Notes: generated by a model from the sequence alone, not told the origin. DNA of 64,000 bases from Flavobacterium lacus (GCF_003268815.1 NZ_QLSV01000001.1:186001-250000); one strand, 5' to 3'. Numbered from the stretch's first letter, positions 7,139 through 17,170 are shown. Numbers and translations: made by a program.

Positions 7139-10100
7139 ATGAAAAAAATTACCTTACTCTTCTTGCTCTTTGCGATAAATTGTTTTGCACAATTCAGTAA
7201 AACGCATTACATCCCACCAATTTGCGGCTCCGACATTCAACCCATTCAAAACCAATTTATTTACATTTCTTCACCAAGTACAACGCCGGTAAACTTTTCT
7301 ATTACTGTATTGGGAGGTGGAATTGTTAACGGAATAGTTTCAAGAAACAATCCCTATGTGTATAATATTGGATTTGGCACCAACTCCCAATTACATGTAA
7401 CCCCTGCAAATATTAACTCTATTTTAAATAATAAAGGGTTTATTGTGGAAGCCGAAGACCAAGTATATGTTGCCGTGCGAGTAACTGCTTCAACACAAAA
7501 TTTTCAAGCAGGTGGATTAGTGTCAAAAGGATTAGCCGGATTAGGAACTCAATTTAGAATTGGTGCTTTAGTCAATACCGGACTAAGTCCGAGCGGTTAC
7601 ACAAACAATCACCTTACCTTTATTTCTATTTTAGCTACAGAAAATAACACAACTGTTTCGTTTAGCGACATAAAACCGGGTGTTCAACTCATTAATAACG
7701 CCGGTGTTGGAAATTCTCCTCCTGCTATTGTGCTAAATAGAGGTCAGTCATTTACCCTAGCAACCACCGGACCTAACTTTGCAAATAGAGACGGATTGAT
7801 TGGTGCTTTGGTTAGTTCAGATAAACCAATTACTGTAAATTGTGGTTCATTTGCCGGAACAAACGGAAACATCGATAATAATTTAGACTTAGGATTCGAC
7901 CAAATTGTGTCGGCCGAAAGAACAGGAAACGAATATATTTTTGTAAGAGGTTTTGGAGAAAACCTCACTGAAAGACCCTTGATTGTGGCACATGAAAATG
8001 ACACTGAAGTTTTTTTAAACGGAAATACGGTACCGGAATTTACCTTAAATGCCGGAGAATATGTCGCAATCGATGGAGGTAATTACAGCTTGGATGGAAA
8101 CTTATATGTCAATACGTCAAAAAATGTATTTGCCTATCAAGGTGTTGGCGGCAACTCGCAAGCGAATCAAGAAATGTATTTTGTTCCACCCTTAAGTTGT
8201 CAAACGCCCAAAATCATTGATAATATTCCATTAATCAGTTTAATTGGCAATATATCCTACACCACCAACAGCGGTATAAATATTGTAACAGAAACCGGTG
8301 CCGAAATAGAATTTATTATAAATGGCACCAATTATTTATTAAATAATTTACCGGTAGGTATATCGGTTCAAGGCCCTTTCACCATAACTGGAAATACTAA
8401 TTATATTACTTATAAACTAACGGGTTTTACAGGTAATATTTCCGTATTTGCAAACAAACAACTGTATTTATCCTATTTTGGTTCAAATGATGCAGCCACC
8501 TATGGCGGATATTATTCAGGTTTTACATTTAAACCGGAGATATCATTTGAGCGATTAGACGTAAGCTCATCAAACTGTATTCCTAATGTAAATTTGTCCA
8601 TCAACTCACTTTCTCCTTTTGACACCTATCAATGGTTTTTTAATGGCAATCCAATAGCAGGGGCAACTAATCCTGACTATACGCCCACACAACCCGGACT
8701 ATATTATCTTTCTGCAACAGTTTCAGAATGTAATATAACACTCATTTCAGATGAAATTCCTGTGAGTGATTGTCCGATAGATAGTGATAACGATGGTGTA
8801 AACGATAATATTGATTTAGATTTAGATAATGATGGCATAACCAATTGCACAGAGTCTTATGGCAATCAAGACCTCAACTTAAGCAACACAGCATCAGGTA
8901 CTATTGTAGTTGGCAGTTATTCAACTACTTTCAACGGAACAATTTCTACCGACGGTCCCGCTGTTGCAGTTGCACAACCACTTACTGGAAATAATCAAGG
9001 TGGTTTTGTGACCCATCCCGCAAACGGAAAAGACAATACCGTATCGTATCGATTAGATTTTGCTCAACCTATAAGCCTTTCAATGGAATATGTTTTAACA
9101 GCAAATAATGCTGACTTACTTTCCTCTACGGGAGAATTTATCATTGAAACTTCAGTAAACAAAACAATTACCTTATTAAATCCGGACGGGCAATTATTGG
9201 TTGACACTAATTATGATGGGATTTTTGAAAGTGATGTAACCGAATATTCCTCTTTTCAAATCCGCTTTAGATTAAATAGTGCTGTTCCACTTGCTGCTGG
9301 AAACGGAACGTTTAAATTTAGGGTGAATTTAGCTGATTTTATTACTATTACACATAAAAATATTTCTGAAAATTCTTCCAAAGCGACATTCAAATTCGTA
9401 GCTACTTGTGTTCCAAAAGATACTGACGGCGATGGAATTCCTGATTCGTTAGATTTAGATAGTGACAACGATGGTATTCCTGATAACATTGAAGCCCAAG
9501 GTCAAAACTTTGTCGCTTACACCCCGGAAGATTTTAACAATGATGGAATTAGCGATGCATATGGAATTGGATTAACACCAATTGACACCGATGCTGATGG
9601 AATACCCGATTATGTGGATTTAGATAGTGATAACGATGGTATTTATGATGTGATAGAATCGGGGGCAAATGCTCCGGACGCTGATTTTAATGGTGTGATT
9701 GATGGCAATAATTTTGGCTCAAACGGTTTATTTAATCCTTTGGAAACAAACCCAAACAGCGGTGTAATAAACTATGTTGTTGCCGATACCAATGTAGATG
9801 GAATTGCAAATTATATAGCATTGGATAGCGATGGAGATTTATGTAATGATGTCATTGAAGCGGGATTCATTGACGTCAATGGAAATGGTTTATTAGGCGA
9901 CATTCCTATTTCCGTTAACTCAAATGGATTGGTACTGAATGCTGGAGGTTACACATTGCCAAATCAAAACTATAGTATTGCGGCACCAATTGAAATTACA
10001 ACACAACCGTCAAATCAAACAACTTGTAATTTTCAAAATGTAAATATTACCTATACGGGAACTGCGGTAGATAGTTATCAATGGCAATTGAGCACAGATA

Positions 10101-12205
10101 ATGGCTCAAATTGGAACAACATCAATAACAATGCAATCTATTCAGGAACCGCAACCGAAATTTTACAAATTAGTGGAGCTACTAATTCAATGAATACCTA
10201 TCGCTATCGTATAGTCTTAAATCGAAATGGCAACAGTTGCGGTTTAATTTCTGAAGGGGCTATTTTAACTATTAATCCGACGCCTATTTTAACTTCACCC
10301 GTTTCTATCATTCAATGTGATACTGATGATAGCAATGATGGTATTTCTGAGGTTAACTTGCTTCAGAAAAATGACGTGTTATCGCTAAATTTCACCGATG
10401 AAACGTTTAGCTATTTTACTACACAAATTGCCGCTGAAAATAACGATGCGTCACTTCAAATTACAAACCCTGTAGCGTATACCACGGGAAATTCAATCGT
10501 TTGGGTTCGGGTAGAAAATGCATTGGGCTGTTATGAAGTAGGTCAAATTGATGTTTTCGTTTCGGCCACTCAAATTCCAAGCACGTTTTTACGAACGTTT
10601 GCCAGATGCGATGATTTTGTGGATGTTACAAATGACGATAGAGACGGTATTTCTACTTTTGATTTTAGCACTGTTACAGCTGATTTAGTTGGGATACTAC
10701 CCGCTTCCACTCCATTCACGATTAAATATTACAAAACAGAATCCGATGCATTGGCTGAAACGGACAGCAACGGTAATTCGCTGGAAATAACAAACATAAG
10801 TAATTATAGAAACACTGATTTTCCTAATTTTCAACAAATATGGGTTCGTGTGGAAAGCACTTTAGACAATGCTTGTTACGGATTAGGACCATTTATTGAG
10901 CTAACCGTAGAACCATTACCATCCTTAAATGTATTATCTGATAGAATAGAATGTGATGATGATCAAGATGGTGAATTTCCTTTTGACACATCATCGATAG
11001 TGACAGATCTATTGGGAGCACAAAATCCGGCTGATTTTATAATAACCTATTTTGATGAAAATAATGTTGCGTTACCAAGTCCGCTACCAAATCCTTTTTT
11101 AACTGCCTCACAAACCATCAAAATTGTTGTTACAAATGCAACTACTGCAGACCCGGACGGTCCATGTGGGGAAGAAACATCTTTAACTTTTGTAGTCGAT
11201 AAACTTCCTTTAATCGCAAATCCAATCCCTGATCAGATAAGCTGTGATATCGACGATGATGAAGACGGTTTTTTCAACTTTGACACCACTACTTTTAGCA
11301 GCATTTTGTTAGGAAGTCAAACTGGAATGATTGTGACCTATTTTGATGAAAATGGGATCGAAATCAATCCACTACCAACAACATTTACAACAAAAACGCA
11401 GACCATTACTGCTATTATCACCAATACGGCCAATACAAATTGTAGCGTTTCAACTAACATTAATTTCATTGTAAATCCATTACCTCAATTAGAAGATGGC
11501 TTCAAAGAAATTATTTGCTTTGGTGTCGATGCCATTACATTTAATGCCGGTTTAAAAGAAGGAAATGTTTCTGACTTCACTTATCAATGGTACCGAAATG
11601 ATGTAATTATTGCTAATGAAACAAATTATGCAATAACCGTTGATGAAGATGGCGTATACAAAGTAATTGTCACAAATTCTTTTGGCTGCGAACAAGAGCG
11701 AATCATTGAAATTGTTTATTCGCAACCAGCCTCTTTTGATGATATTATTGTGGTTGATTTAGTAGAAAACAACACCGTTACTGTGCTTGTGAGTGGTTCA
11801 GGTGATTATGTTTACAGTTTGGATTCTGCAAATGGATTATACCAAAGTACTAACGTTTTTGAAAACGTAATAGCCGGAATTTATACCGTTTATGTAAAAG
11901 ACCAAAATGGTTGCGGAATTGTTGAACAAGAAATAGCGGTCTTAGGTGTGCCTAAGTTTTTTACGCCAAATGGAGATGGATATAATGATACATGGAAAAT
12001 TAGGGGGGCAAATGAAAAATACAACTTTAAATCAACGATTTATATTTTTAACCGATTTGGAAAACTAATTAAACAAATTGGCACAACTGGTGAAGGTTGG
12101 GATGGAACGTATAACGGAAGTCCTCTTCCTGCAGATGATTATTGGTATTCCATTCAATTTGAAGACGGAAGAACAGCGAAAGGTCATTTTGCTTTAAAAA
12201 GATAA
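7139..12205 (+). CDS. Giant T9SS surface protein with TSP3 repeats and type B sorting domain
   Basis: A secreted protein of 1688 residues. After a signal peptide (1-18, CFAQ) comes an IgGFc-binding-protein-like beta region at about 20-470, then an Ig-like module. Thrombospondin type 3-like calcium-binding Asp repeats are seen at about 547-575, 761-788, 817-843 and 884-910 (DxDxDGxxDxxDxDxDxDG). A series of Ig/PKD-like modules follows, each starting with a Cys-Asp-x-Asp-x-Asp signature (CDTDDSNDG, CDDDQDGEF, CDIDDDEDG). The last 85 residues are a type B T9SS sorting domain nearly identical in layout to that of the upstream gene. Calcium probably stiffens this rod on the cell surface. Adhesion is the usual inferred role. 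The esterase gene follows with only two bases between. Confidence 0.92.
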   Translation: MKKITLLFLLFAINCFAQFSKTHYIPPICGSDIQPIQNQFIYISSPSTTPVNFSITVLGGGIVNGIVSRNNPYVYNIGFGTNSQLHVTPANINSILNNKGFIVEAEDQVYVAVRVTASTQNFQAGGLVSKGLAGLGTQFRIGALVNTGLSPSGYTNNHLTFISILATENNTTVSFSDIKPGVQLINNAGVGNSPPAIVLNRGQSFTLATTGPNFANRDGLIGALVSSDKPITVNCGSFAGTNGNIDNNLDLGFDQIVSAERTGNEYIFVRGFGENLTERPLIVAHENDTEVFLNGNTVPEFTLNAGEYVAIDGGNYSLDGNLYVNTSKNVFAYQGVGGNSQANQEMYFVPPLSCQTPKIIDNIPLISLIGNISYTTNSGINIVTETGAEIEFIINGTNYLLNNLPVGISVQGPFTITGNTNYITYKLTGFTGNISVFANKQLYLSYFGSNDAATYGGYYSGFTFKPEISFERLDVSSSNCIPNVNLSINSLSPFDTYQWFFNGNPIAGATNPDYTPTQPGLYYLSATVSECNITLISDEIPVSDCPIDSDNDGVNDNIDLDLDNDGITNCTESYGNQDLNLSNTASGTIVVGSYSTTFNGTISTDGPAVAVAQPLTGNNQGGFVTHPANGKDNTVSYRLDFAQPISLSMEYVLTANNADLLSSTGEFIIETSVNKTITLLNPDGQLLVDTNYDGIFESDVTEYSSFQIRFRLNSAVPLAAGNGTFKFRVNLADFITITHKNISENSSKATFKFVATCVPKDTDGDGIPDSLDLDSDNDGIPDNIEAQGQNFVAYTPEDFNNDGISDAYGIGLTPIDTDADGIPDYVDLDSDNDGIYDVIESGANAPDADFNGVIDGNNFGSNGLFNPLETNPNSGVINYVVADTNVDGIANYIALDSDGDLCNDVIEAGFIDVNGNGLLGDIPISVNSNGLVLNAGGYTLPNQNYSIAAPIEITTQPSNQTTCNFQNVNITYTGTAVDSYQWQLSTDNGSNWNNINNNAIYSGTATEILQISGATNSMNTYRYRIVLNRNGNSCGLISEGAILTINPTPILTSPVSIIQCDTDDSNDGISEVNLLQKNDVLSLNFTDETFSYFTTQIAAENNDASLQITNPVAYTTGNSIVWVRVENALGCYEVGQIDVFVSATQIPSTFLRTFARCDDFVDVTNDDRDGISTFDFSTVTADLVGILPASTPFTIKYYKTESDALAETDSNGNSLEITNISNYRNTDFPNFQQIWVRVESTLDNACYGLGPFIELTVEPLPSLNVLSDRIECDDDQDGEFPFDTSSIVTDLLGAQNPADFIITYFDENNVALPSPLPNPFLTASQTIKIVVTNATTADPDGPCGEETSLTFVVDKLPLIANPIPDQISCDIDDDEDGFFNFDTTTFSSILLGSQTGMIVTYFDENGIEINPLPTTFTTKTQTITAIITNTANTNCSVSTNINFIVNPLPQLEDGFKEIICFGVDAITFNAGLKEGNVSDFTYQWYRNDVIIANETNYAITVDEDGVYKVIVTNSFGCEQERIIEIVYSQPASFDDIIVVDLVENNTVTVLVSGSGDYVYSLDSANGLYQSTNVFENVIAGIYTVYVKDQNGCGIVEQEIAVLGVPKFFTPNGDGYNDTWKIRGANEKYNFKSTIYIFNRFGKLIKQIGTTGEGWDGTYNGSPLPADDYWYSIQFEDGRTAKGHFALKR

Positions 12206-12207
12206 AC

Positions 12208-13125
12208 ATGAAAAAAATAATTTTTTTTGCACTCTTTTATTTTTGTTTTTCAATGGTTAATGCTCAAAAAATAACAGCTAAATATGGAATTGTAGAGCTT
12301 TATGAAAAATTTGCTTCAGCACATGTGCAACCCAGAAATGTTGGTGTTTGGCTTCCACAAAATTATTCGTCCAAAAAAAAATATGCTGTACTGTACATGC
12401 ACGATGGGCAAATGCTTTTTGATTCCACTATCACTTTTAATAAAATGGAATGGGGTGTAGATGAATGTTTAACAAAACTCATTCGAGAAGGCAAAATAAA
12501 AAACACTATTGTTGTAGGCATTTGGAATACACAAGAAAATAGACGTCAAGAATATTTTCCTCAAAAACCATATGAAAGTTTAGCAAAAGAAGACAAAGAA
12601 AAAGTGGAACGTTCCTATGTGAAAAGTGGAAAGCCAAAAGAATTCAAACCAACTTCCGACGATTATTTAAAATTCATTGTAGAAGAACTTAAACCTTTTA
12701 TTGACAATACGTATTCTACCCTGCAAGATAAAGCAAACACATTCATTGCCGGTTCGAGTATGGGTGGACTAATTTCGATATATGCCATTTGTGAATACCC
12801 TCAAATTTTTGGCGGAGCTGCCTGTTTATCAACACACTGGCCCGGAATATTTGAAGCTGAAAATAATCCGGTTCCTGAATCGTTTTACGCCTACTTAAAA
12901 GAAAAACTACCTGAACCACAAACCGTTAAAATATATTTTGATTACGGTACAGTAGAATTAGACGCGATGTATCCTCCCCTACAAGCAAAAGTTGATGAAA
13001 TCATGGTGTCAAAAGGATTTACCAAAGTAAACTGGATGACTAAGGAGTTTAAAGGAGAAAATCATTCTGAAAAGGCTTGGAAAAAAAGACTTCCTATTCC
13101 AATGACATTTTTATTACAAAATTGA
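12208..13125 (+). CDS. Secreted alpha/beta-hydrolase (esterase D-like)
   Basis: A protein of 305 residues with a signal peptide (1-19, MVNAQ) and an alpha/beta-hydrolase fold of the Esterase D / enterochelin-esterase-like family. The nucleophile elbow is GSSMGG at 182-187 with Ser184 as the likely catalytic residue. YMHDGQMLFD at about 60 is the conserved oxyanion-region motif of this family, and the His of GENHSE near residue 287 is the probable catalytic His. It would hydrolyse an ester (acyl, feruloyl or siderophore type) in the periplasm or outside the cell. It begins two bases after the giant surface protein gene, so co-transcription is likely. It lacks a T9SS sorting domain of its own. 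Confidence 0.88.
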   Translation: MKKIIFFALFYFCFSMVNAQKITAKYGIVELYEKFASAHVQPRNVGVWLPQNYSSKKKYAVLYMHDGQMLFDSTITFNKMEWGVDECLTKLIREGKIKNTIVVGIWNTQENRRQEYFPQKPYESLAKEDKEKVERSYVKSGKPKEFKPTSDDYLKFIVEELKPFIDNTYSTLQDKANTFIAGSSMGGLISIYAICEYPQIFGGAACLSTHWPGIFEAENNPVPESFYAYLKEKLPEPQTVKIYFDYGTVELDAMYPPLQAKVDEIMVSKGFTKVNWMTKEFKGENHSEKAWKKRLPIPMTFLLQN

Positions 13126-13262
13126 GAGAACTCATTTTGAACTTATGTAACCTAAAAAAAGTTATTAAATATAAATGTTAAAAAATAAATCAGCCTAAAT
13201 TATCAGAACTGTTTAATATTCCTTAATTTAGTTATTGAAAAAATCATCTAATTATACGCACA

Positions 13263-15053
13263 ATGATAACTATTCACAAAGTATCCTCAAAATTTGCTGC
13301 CCTCTTTTTTCTTTTATTTTTTTTGAGTGAAAACAGTTACTCTCAACTCGCTGTTCCTTTTAAAGTTCGTTATCAATCGTATGTAAAAGGAGATATGACG
13401 GTTATTTCTAATAACATTGTTAATCGAAAAGAAAGCAGAACTTTTACTTCCGAACCATATAATGACATAAGTGAAAATGCCAAGCTAAATGATCAATTTG
13501 AGATGAATTACATTGACATTGATGATGATGAATCAACGTTTAGCTCAAGTTCTGCCGAATTAAGTTTAGAAAATATATCTTCAAAAAAAATCAAATACGC
13601 AGGCTTATATTGGTCAGCCACTTACAAATACGATTCAGGAGTCAGGGATAAAAAATGGAATTATGTGGCAGTTGACAATACTAGAGCTTCTGTTAACGAA
13701 ATTAAACTAAAACTTCCCGGACAAAACAATTATATCGCTATTAATGGTGATGTTATTTTTGATGGATTGAATGTTAAAAATTTCAAAGAAAGTGCTCCCT
13801 ATGCGGTTTATGCCGACGTAACAAAACACATTCAAGCACTTTCAAACCCAAATGGAGAATATACCGTAGCGAACATTAGAGCTACACAAGGTATAATCAG
13901 TGGCGGTGTTGCTGGAGGATGGACATTATTTTTAGTGTACGAAGATACTACAGAGACCGGAAAATTCATCACTTCGTTTGATGGTTTTGTAGGGATAACT
14001 GCTAGACCGGTTGAAATCCTATATTCCGGTTTTAGCACACTTCCCGAAGGAAAAGTAAATGCAAAACTAGCAGGTTCAGTTTTAGAAGGCGATAGAAATT
14101 TAGTAGGTGACCAACTGGAAATTAAATCCGGTGAAAGTAAAAATTATACTTTGCTAAGTCATGCCCTAAAACCCATCGACAATTTTTTTAACAGTACGAT
14201 TGTCATTAACGACTCCTATTTTGAAAACAGAAAACCAAACAGTTTAAACACCTTAGGTTATGACACTTTTTTAATTCCAATAGACAATCAAAACAATGGC
14301 ATTATTCAAAATAATAGTTCTAAAGTCTCTTTAAAATTAAAATCATCCGGTGATCGATATGCTATGTTTTTCAGTGCTTTTAATGTAGAAGTACAAGATC
14401 CTGTAGAAGAAATTGAATCCAACTTAATAGTAGGAACAGAAAAAAGTGATAGCCAAAAACTTAGGGGAACGAATCCTAATTTAGTTCTTGCTGAAACACA
14501 AAATACAGAAGCTAATGAGGTAAAAAATAAAAATGCAGCTCCGGAAAAACCTTCTATTTTAGAGCAAGCTATTTTAGAAATAGAGCCAAAAACTGAAAAT
14601 AAAGAAAAAATAATTGTCTCGGAAGCCGCTCCAACACAATCGGAAGAGCAAAAAACAATACCTTCTCCAGCAAGATCATTTTCCAGTATTCGCGATATGA
14701 TTAAAGAAAGTGAAAAAATAAATGCAGAAATTAGCAATACTGATTTCAAAAAAAGGGTTACTGTTTTGCCTGGTGCCGATGTTTTAATTCCAAACCAACC
14801 AAAAGGGTATTATGTGGTAGCCAATGTTTTTGCCAAACCAAATAATGCAGAGCGTTTTAAAGAAAAATTGAAAAAGAAAGGCATAGACGCAGAAATTTTA
14901 TACAATCCAACTACCAATTTAAAAAGTGTTTACATTGGAAAATTTGGAACATGGTCGGATGCCATCAAATTTTACTACTCCAATGCTGAAGGAAACTATG
15001 AGGATGAATTGTGGATTATGTTAGTCAATACATCAACAGGAACAATTTTATAA
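13263..15053 (+). CDS. Secreted protein with C-terminal SPOR domain
   Basis: A protein of 596 residues. A signal peptide (about 1-28, SYSQ) is followed by an all-beta region at about 30-380. This has conserved-looking segments such as YAGLYWSATYKYDSG and GGVAGGWTLFLVYED, the kind found in secreted Bacteroidetes proteins that precede DUF11-like repeats. A low-complexity Glu/Lys/Ala linker spans about 385-500. A SPOR-like domain lies at about 513-592 (KGYYVVANVFAKPNNAERF, IGKFGTWSDAIKFYYSN), which in other bacteria binds peptidoglycan stripped of stem peptides. This suggests anchoring of a surface or periplasmic protein to the wall near the T9SS adhesins. It has no sorting domain. The exact partner is unknown. 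Confidence 0.8.
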   Translation: MITIHKVSSKFAALFFLLFFLSENSYSQLAVPFKVRYQSYVKGDMTVISNNIVNRKESRTFTSEPYNDISENAKLNDQFEMNYIDIDDDESTFSSSSAELSLENISSKKIKYAGLYWSATYKYDSGVRDKKWNYVAVDNTRASVNEIKLKLPGQNNYIAINGDVIFDGLNVKNFKESAPYAVYADVTKHIQALSNPNGEYTVANIRATQGIISGGVAGGWTLFLVYEDTTETGKFITSFDGFVGITARPVEILYSGFSTLPEGKVNAKLAGSVLEGDRNLVGDQLEIKSGESKNYTLLSHALKPIDNFFNSTIVINDSYFENRKPNSLNTLGYDTFLIPIDNQNNGIIQNNSSKVSLKLKSSGDRYAMFFSAFNVEVQDPVEEIESNLIVGTEKSDSQKLRGTNPNLVLAETQNTEANEVKNKNAAPEKPSILEQAILEIEPKTENKEKIIVSEAAPTQSEEQKTIPSPARSFSSIRDMIKESEKINAEISNTDFKKRVTVLPGADVLIPNQPKGYYVVANVFAKPNNAERFKEKLKKKGIDAEILYNPTTNLKSVYIGKFGTWSDAIKFYYSNAEGNYEDELWIMLVNTSTGTIL

Positions 15054-15077
15054 AAAATAGAAATACCTATAAAAACA

Positions 15078-15107
15078 AAAAATCCCGATTGCTCGGGATT
15101 TTTTTAT
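15078..15107. terminator. Bidirectional terminator
   Basis: AATCCCGA / TCGGGATT stem with a four-base loop at 15081-15100, with A run before and T run after. It serves the convergent SPOR-protein and rpmE2 genes. Confidence 0.9.
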
Positions 15108-15123
15108 GTTTTGTTGCAAGAAC

Positions 15124-15375
15124 TTATTTAGCTCTGCTGGCATATTTAGTTTTGAATTTATCAATACGACCTGCTGTATCGATAAGTTTAGATTTACCTG
15201 TGTAAAATGGATGAGATGTTCTGGAGATCTCCATTTTAAACACCGGATATTCAACTCCTTCGTGTGTAATTGTTTCTTTTGTTTCAACAGTAGATTTAGT
15301 AATAAAAACGTCTTCGTTAGACATGTCTTTAAAAGCAACTAATCTGTAATTTTCTGGGTGAATTCCTTTTTTCAT
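15124..15375 (-). CDS. rpmE2: 50S ribosomal protein L31 type B
   Basis: A ribosomal protein L31 of the zinc-independent (C-) type: no CxxC pairs are present, and the sequence begins [10 protein letters not shown] and contains the family motif [12 protein letters not shown] chose the ATG at 15375 (83 residues, the usual length). A longer in-frame opening from 15453 would add 26 residues not found in L31 and probably belongs to the leader. The gene stands alone on the minus strand with its own promoter about 110 bases upstream and a shared terminator. The long 5' leader (about 100 bases) contains a perfect 8-base inverted repeat, so leader-based autoregulation is possible. Confidence 0.95.
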   Translation of the reverse strand: MKKGIHPENYRLVAFKDMSNEDVFITKSTVETKETITHEGVEYPVFKMEISRTSHPFYTGKSKLIDTAGRIDKFKTKYASRAK

Positions 15376-15438
15376 TTTATGTAAATCTTTTTCTTTTAAT
15401 AATTGTGCATCTTTTTGCGGCTTCTCTCTATTGAAAAG

Positions 15439-15469
15439 GTATAAACGAGACACAACTTTTTGTTTATAC
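15439..15469 (-). promoter_or_regulatory. Inverted repeat in rpmE2 leader
   Basis: GTATAAAC (15439-15446) and GTTTATAC (15462-15469) form a perfect 8-base inverted repeat just after the predicted transcription start of rpmE2. It could be a leader hairpin or a dyad operator. Autoregulatory leaders are known for L31 in other phyla; no consensus for this phylum could be checked. Confidence 0.4.
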
Positions 15470-15482
15470 TATTTTAAGGTTG

Positions 15483-15512
15483 CAAATTTAATCATTTTTA
15501 ATGAATTGACAA
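15483..15512 (-). promoter_or_regulatory. rpmE2 promoter
   Basis: On the minus strand TTG (15510-15512), 19 bases, then TAAATTTG (15483-15490). This fits the Bacteroidetes sigma-ABfr consensus (TTG, 17-23 bases, TAnnTTTG). Confidence 0.65.
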
Positions 15513-15611
15513 CACGTTTTAAAAAAATAATTTAATGCGTTTTTTTACGCTGGAGAGTGTAACATTTAATGAAATTTAATTACTAACTTAGATAAACTAA
15601 ACTTAAAAATA

Positions 15612-16124
15612 ATGGAAAACCAAAAACAATCAATTAAAAGTTTAATTCTGCTCTACGGTACTATTTTAGCTATTGTAACAATTCTAATTTCAGTTGTAAA
15701 GTATGCCATGGGCAACCATCTCGAAAGAAACGTCTGGGAGAGTGTTCTCGGTATTGCCTTAATGATAGCCTTGACTGTATACCCTATTATGCAATTAAAA
15801 AAAGATAATAACGGGTTGTTAAACCTAAGTCAATCCATAAAAATTGGTTTAGGTGTGGCCGCTGTTTCCGGAATTATTTCGATTGTCTATTTCTTTGTGT
15901 TTGCTAATTACATCGAACCTAACTTTGCAAAAGAAGTGATGGATGTTCAAATGTCAGAAGCAATCAAACAAAATCCGAACCTTTCTTCTGCTGATCTAGA
16001 AAAGGGAAGAGAAATGGGACAAAAATTTGTAATGCCTATGTTATACGGCGGAATAATTGTTGTAAATTTATTTTTAGGTTTTATCATTTCACTTATTGCT
16101 GGATTGGCTATGAAAAAAGAATAA
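15612..16124 (+). CDS. DUF4199 membrane protein
   Basis: A membrane protein of 170 residues of the DUF4199 family, widespread in Bacteroidetes and of unknown function. Four hydrophobic segments are visible at about 10-28, 42-60, 75-95 and 140-165. Between segments three and four lies a soluble stretch with the conserved-looking EVMDVQMSEAIKQNP. It sits directly upstream of a membrane-bound glycosyltransferase with 46 bases between, a frequent neighbourhood in flavobacteria. The start is the only ATG before the first span. Confidence 0.85.
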   Translation: MENQKQSIKSLILLYGTILAIVTILISVVKYAMGNHLERNVWESVLGIALMIALTVYPIMQLKKDNNGLLNLSQSIKIGLGVAAVSGIISIVYFFVFANYIEPNFAKEVMDVQMSEAIKQNPNLSSADLEKGREMGQKFVMPMLYGGIIVVNLFLGFIISLIAGLAMKKE

Positions 16125-16170
16125 TCTTTGGATTCTTCTTCGTATTTTTGACCATTCTTATTGAAACTTT

Positions 16171-17130
16171 ATGGATATATCAGTAGTTATACCACTACTC
16201 AACGAAGAAGAGTCACTCTCAGAATTACATTCCTGGATTGTTCAGGTGATGAACAGTCACAACTATAGCTACGAAATTATCTTTATCGATGATGGTAGTA
16301 CAGACAATTCATGGAATGTAATTGAATCACTGGCAGATCAAAATCCAAACGTGAAAGCCATTCGTTTTCTCAAAAACTTCGGAAAATCACAAGCTCTTCA
16401 TGCCGGATTTGCCAAAGCCCAAGGTGATGTTGTCATCACGATGGATGCCGATTTACAAGACAATCCGGAAGAAATTCCGGAACTTTTTGATTTGATTTCA
16501 ACTGAAAATTTCGATTTAGTCTCCGGTTGGAAGAAAAAACGATATGATTCCATCGTCTCCAAAAACTTACCCTCCAAATTATTTAATTGGGCTGCCCGAA
16601 AAACTTCCGGTGTTCAATTGAATGATTTCAACTGCGGTTTAAAAGCCTATAAAAATCTTGTCGTAAAAAACATTGTCGTTTCCGGCGAAATGCACCGTTA
16701 TATTCCCGTTTTAGCCAAAAATGCAGGTTTTTCTAAAATTGGTGAAAAAGTAGTAAAACACCAAGCCAGAAAATACGGCGAAACAAAATTCGGAATGGAA
16801 AGGTTCATTAACGGATTTCTGGATTTAATCACCATTTGGTTTTTATCTCGATTTGGAAAACGACCGATGCATCTTTTTGGTGCTTGGGGAGTTTTGATGT
16901 TTATTATCGGATTTGGTTCTGCTGGTTATATCGGAATTTCAAAATTATACAGAATGTATAATGATTTACCCTATGATTTAGTGGCAAATAGTCCGTATTT
17001 TTATATTTCGCTTACCACTATGATCATTGGAACACAATTATTTTTAGCCGGATTTTTAGGCGAAATTATTTTACGAAGTAAAGAATCAAACGAAAATTAT
17101 AAAATTTCAAACCAATTAAATATGAACTAA
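16171..17130 (+). CDS. Family 2 glycosyltransferase, polyprenyl-phosphate type
   Basis: A protein of 319 residues with an N-terminal GT-A catalytic domain (1-230): VVIPLLNEEESL, FIDDGSTDNSW and the metal-binding MDADLQDNPEEIP. Two membrane spans follow at about 235-262 and 272-300. This is the DPM1/GtrB layout, in which a sugar is transferred from a nucleotide donor to a polyprenyl phosphate lipid at the inner membrane. The motif KYGETKFG at about 208 is typical of this subgroup. It probably feeds lipid-linked sugars to cell-surface glycosylation. The neighbouring phosphosugar mutase (17664) would supply precursor sugar-1-phosphate. Confidence 0.9.
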   Translation: MDISVVIPLLNEEESLSELHSWIVQVMNSHNYSYEIIFIDDGSTDNSWNVIESLADQNPNVKAIRFLKNFGKSQALHAGFAKAQGDVVITMDADLQDNPEEIPELFDLISTENFDLVSGWKKKRYDSIVSKNLPSKLFNWAARKTSGVQLNDFNCGLKAYKNLVVKNIVVSGEMHRYIPVLAKNAGFSKIGEKVVKHQARKYGETKFGMERFINGFLDLITIWFLSRFGKRPMHLFGAWGVLMFIIGFGSAGYIGISKLYRMYNDLPYDLVANSPYFYISLTTMIIGTQLFLAGFLGEIILRSKESNENYKISNQLNMN

Positions 17131-17170
17131 AAAAAATCAAAGCCATTAAAAATTTATAAACGCCAAAATC

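Noticed and set aside
14306..14749. A 147-residue frame antisense to the SPOR protein gene
   Set aside because: It is the shadow of the Glu/Lys-rich linker; the Ser/Phe/Ile-rich translation is typical of such shadows.
15376..15453. N-terminal extension of L31 (26 residues)
   Set aside because: The family starts at [10 protein letters not shown]; the extension has no counterpart and lies in the leader with the dyad.
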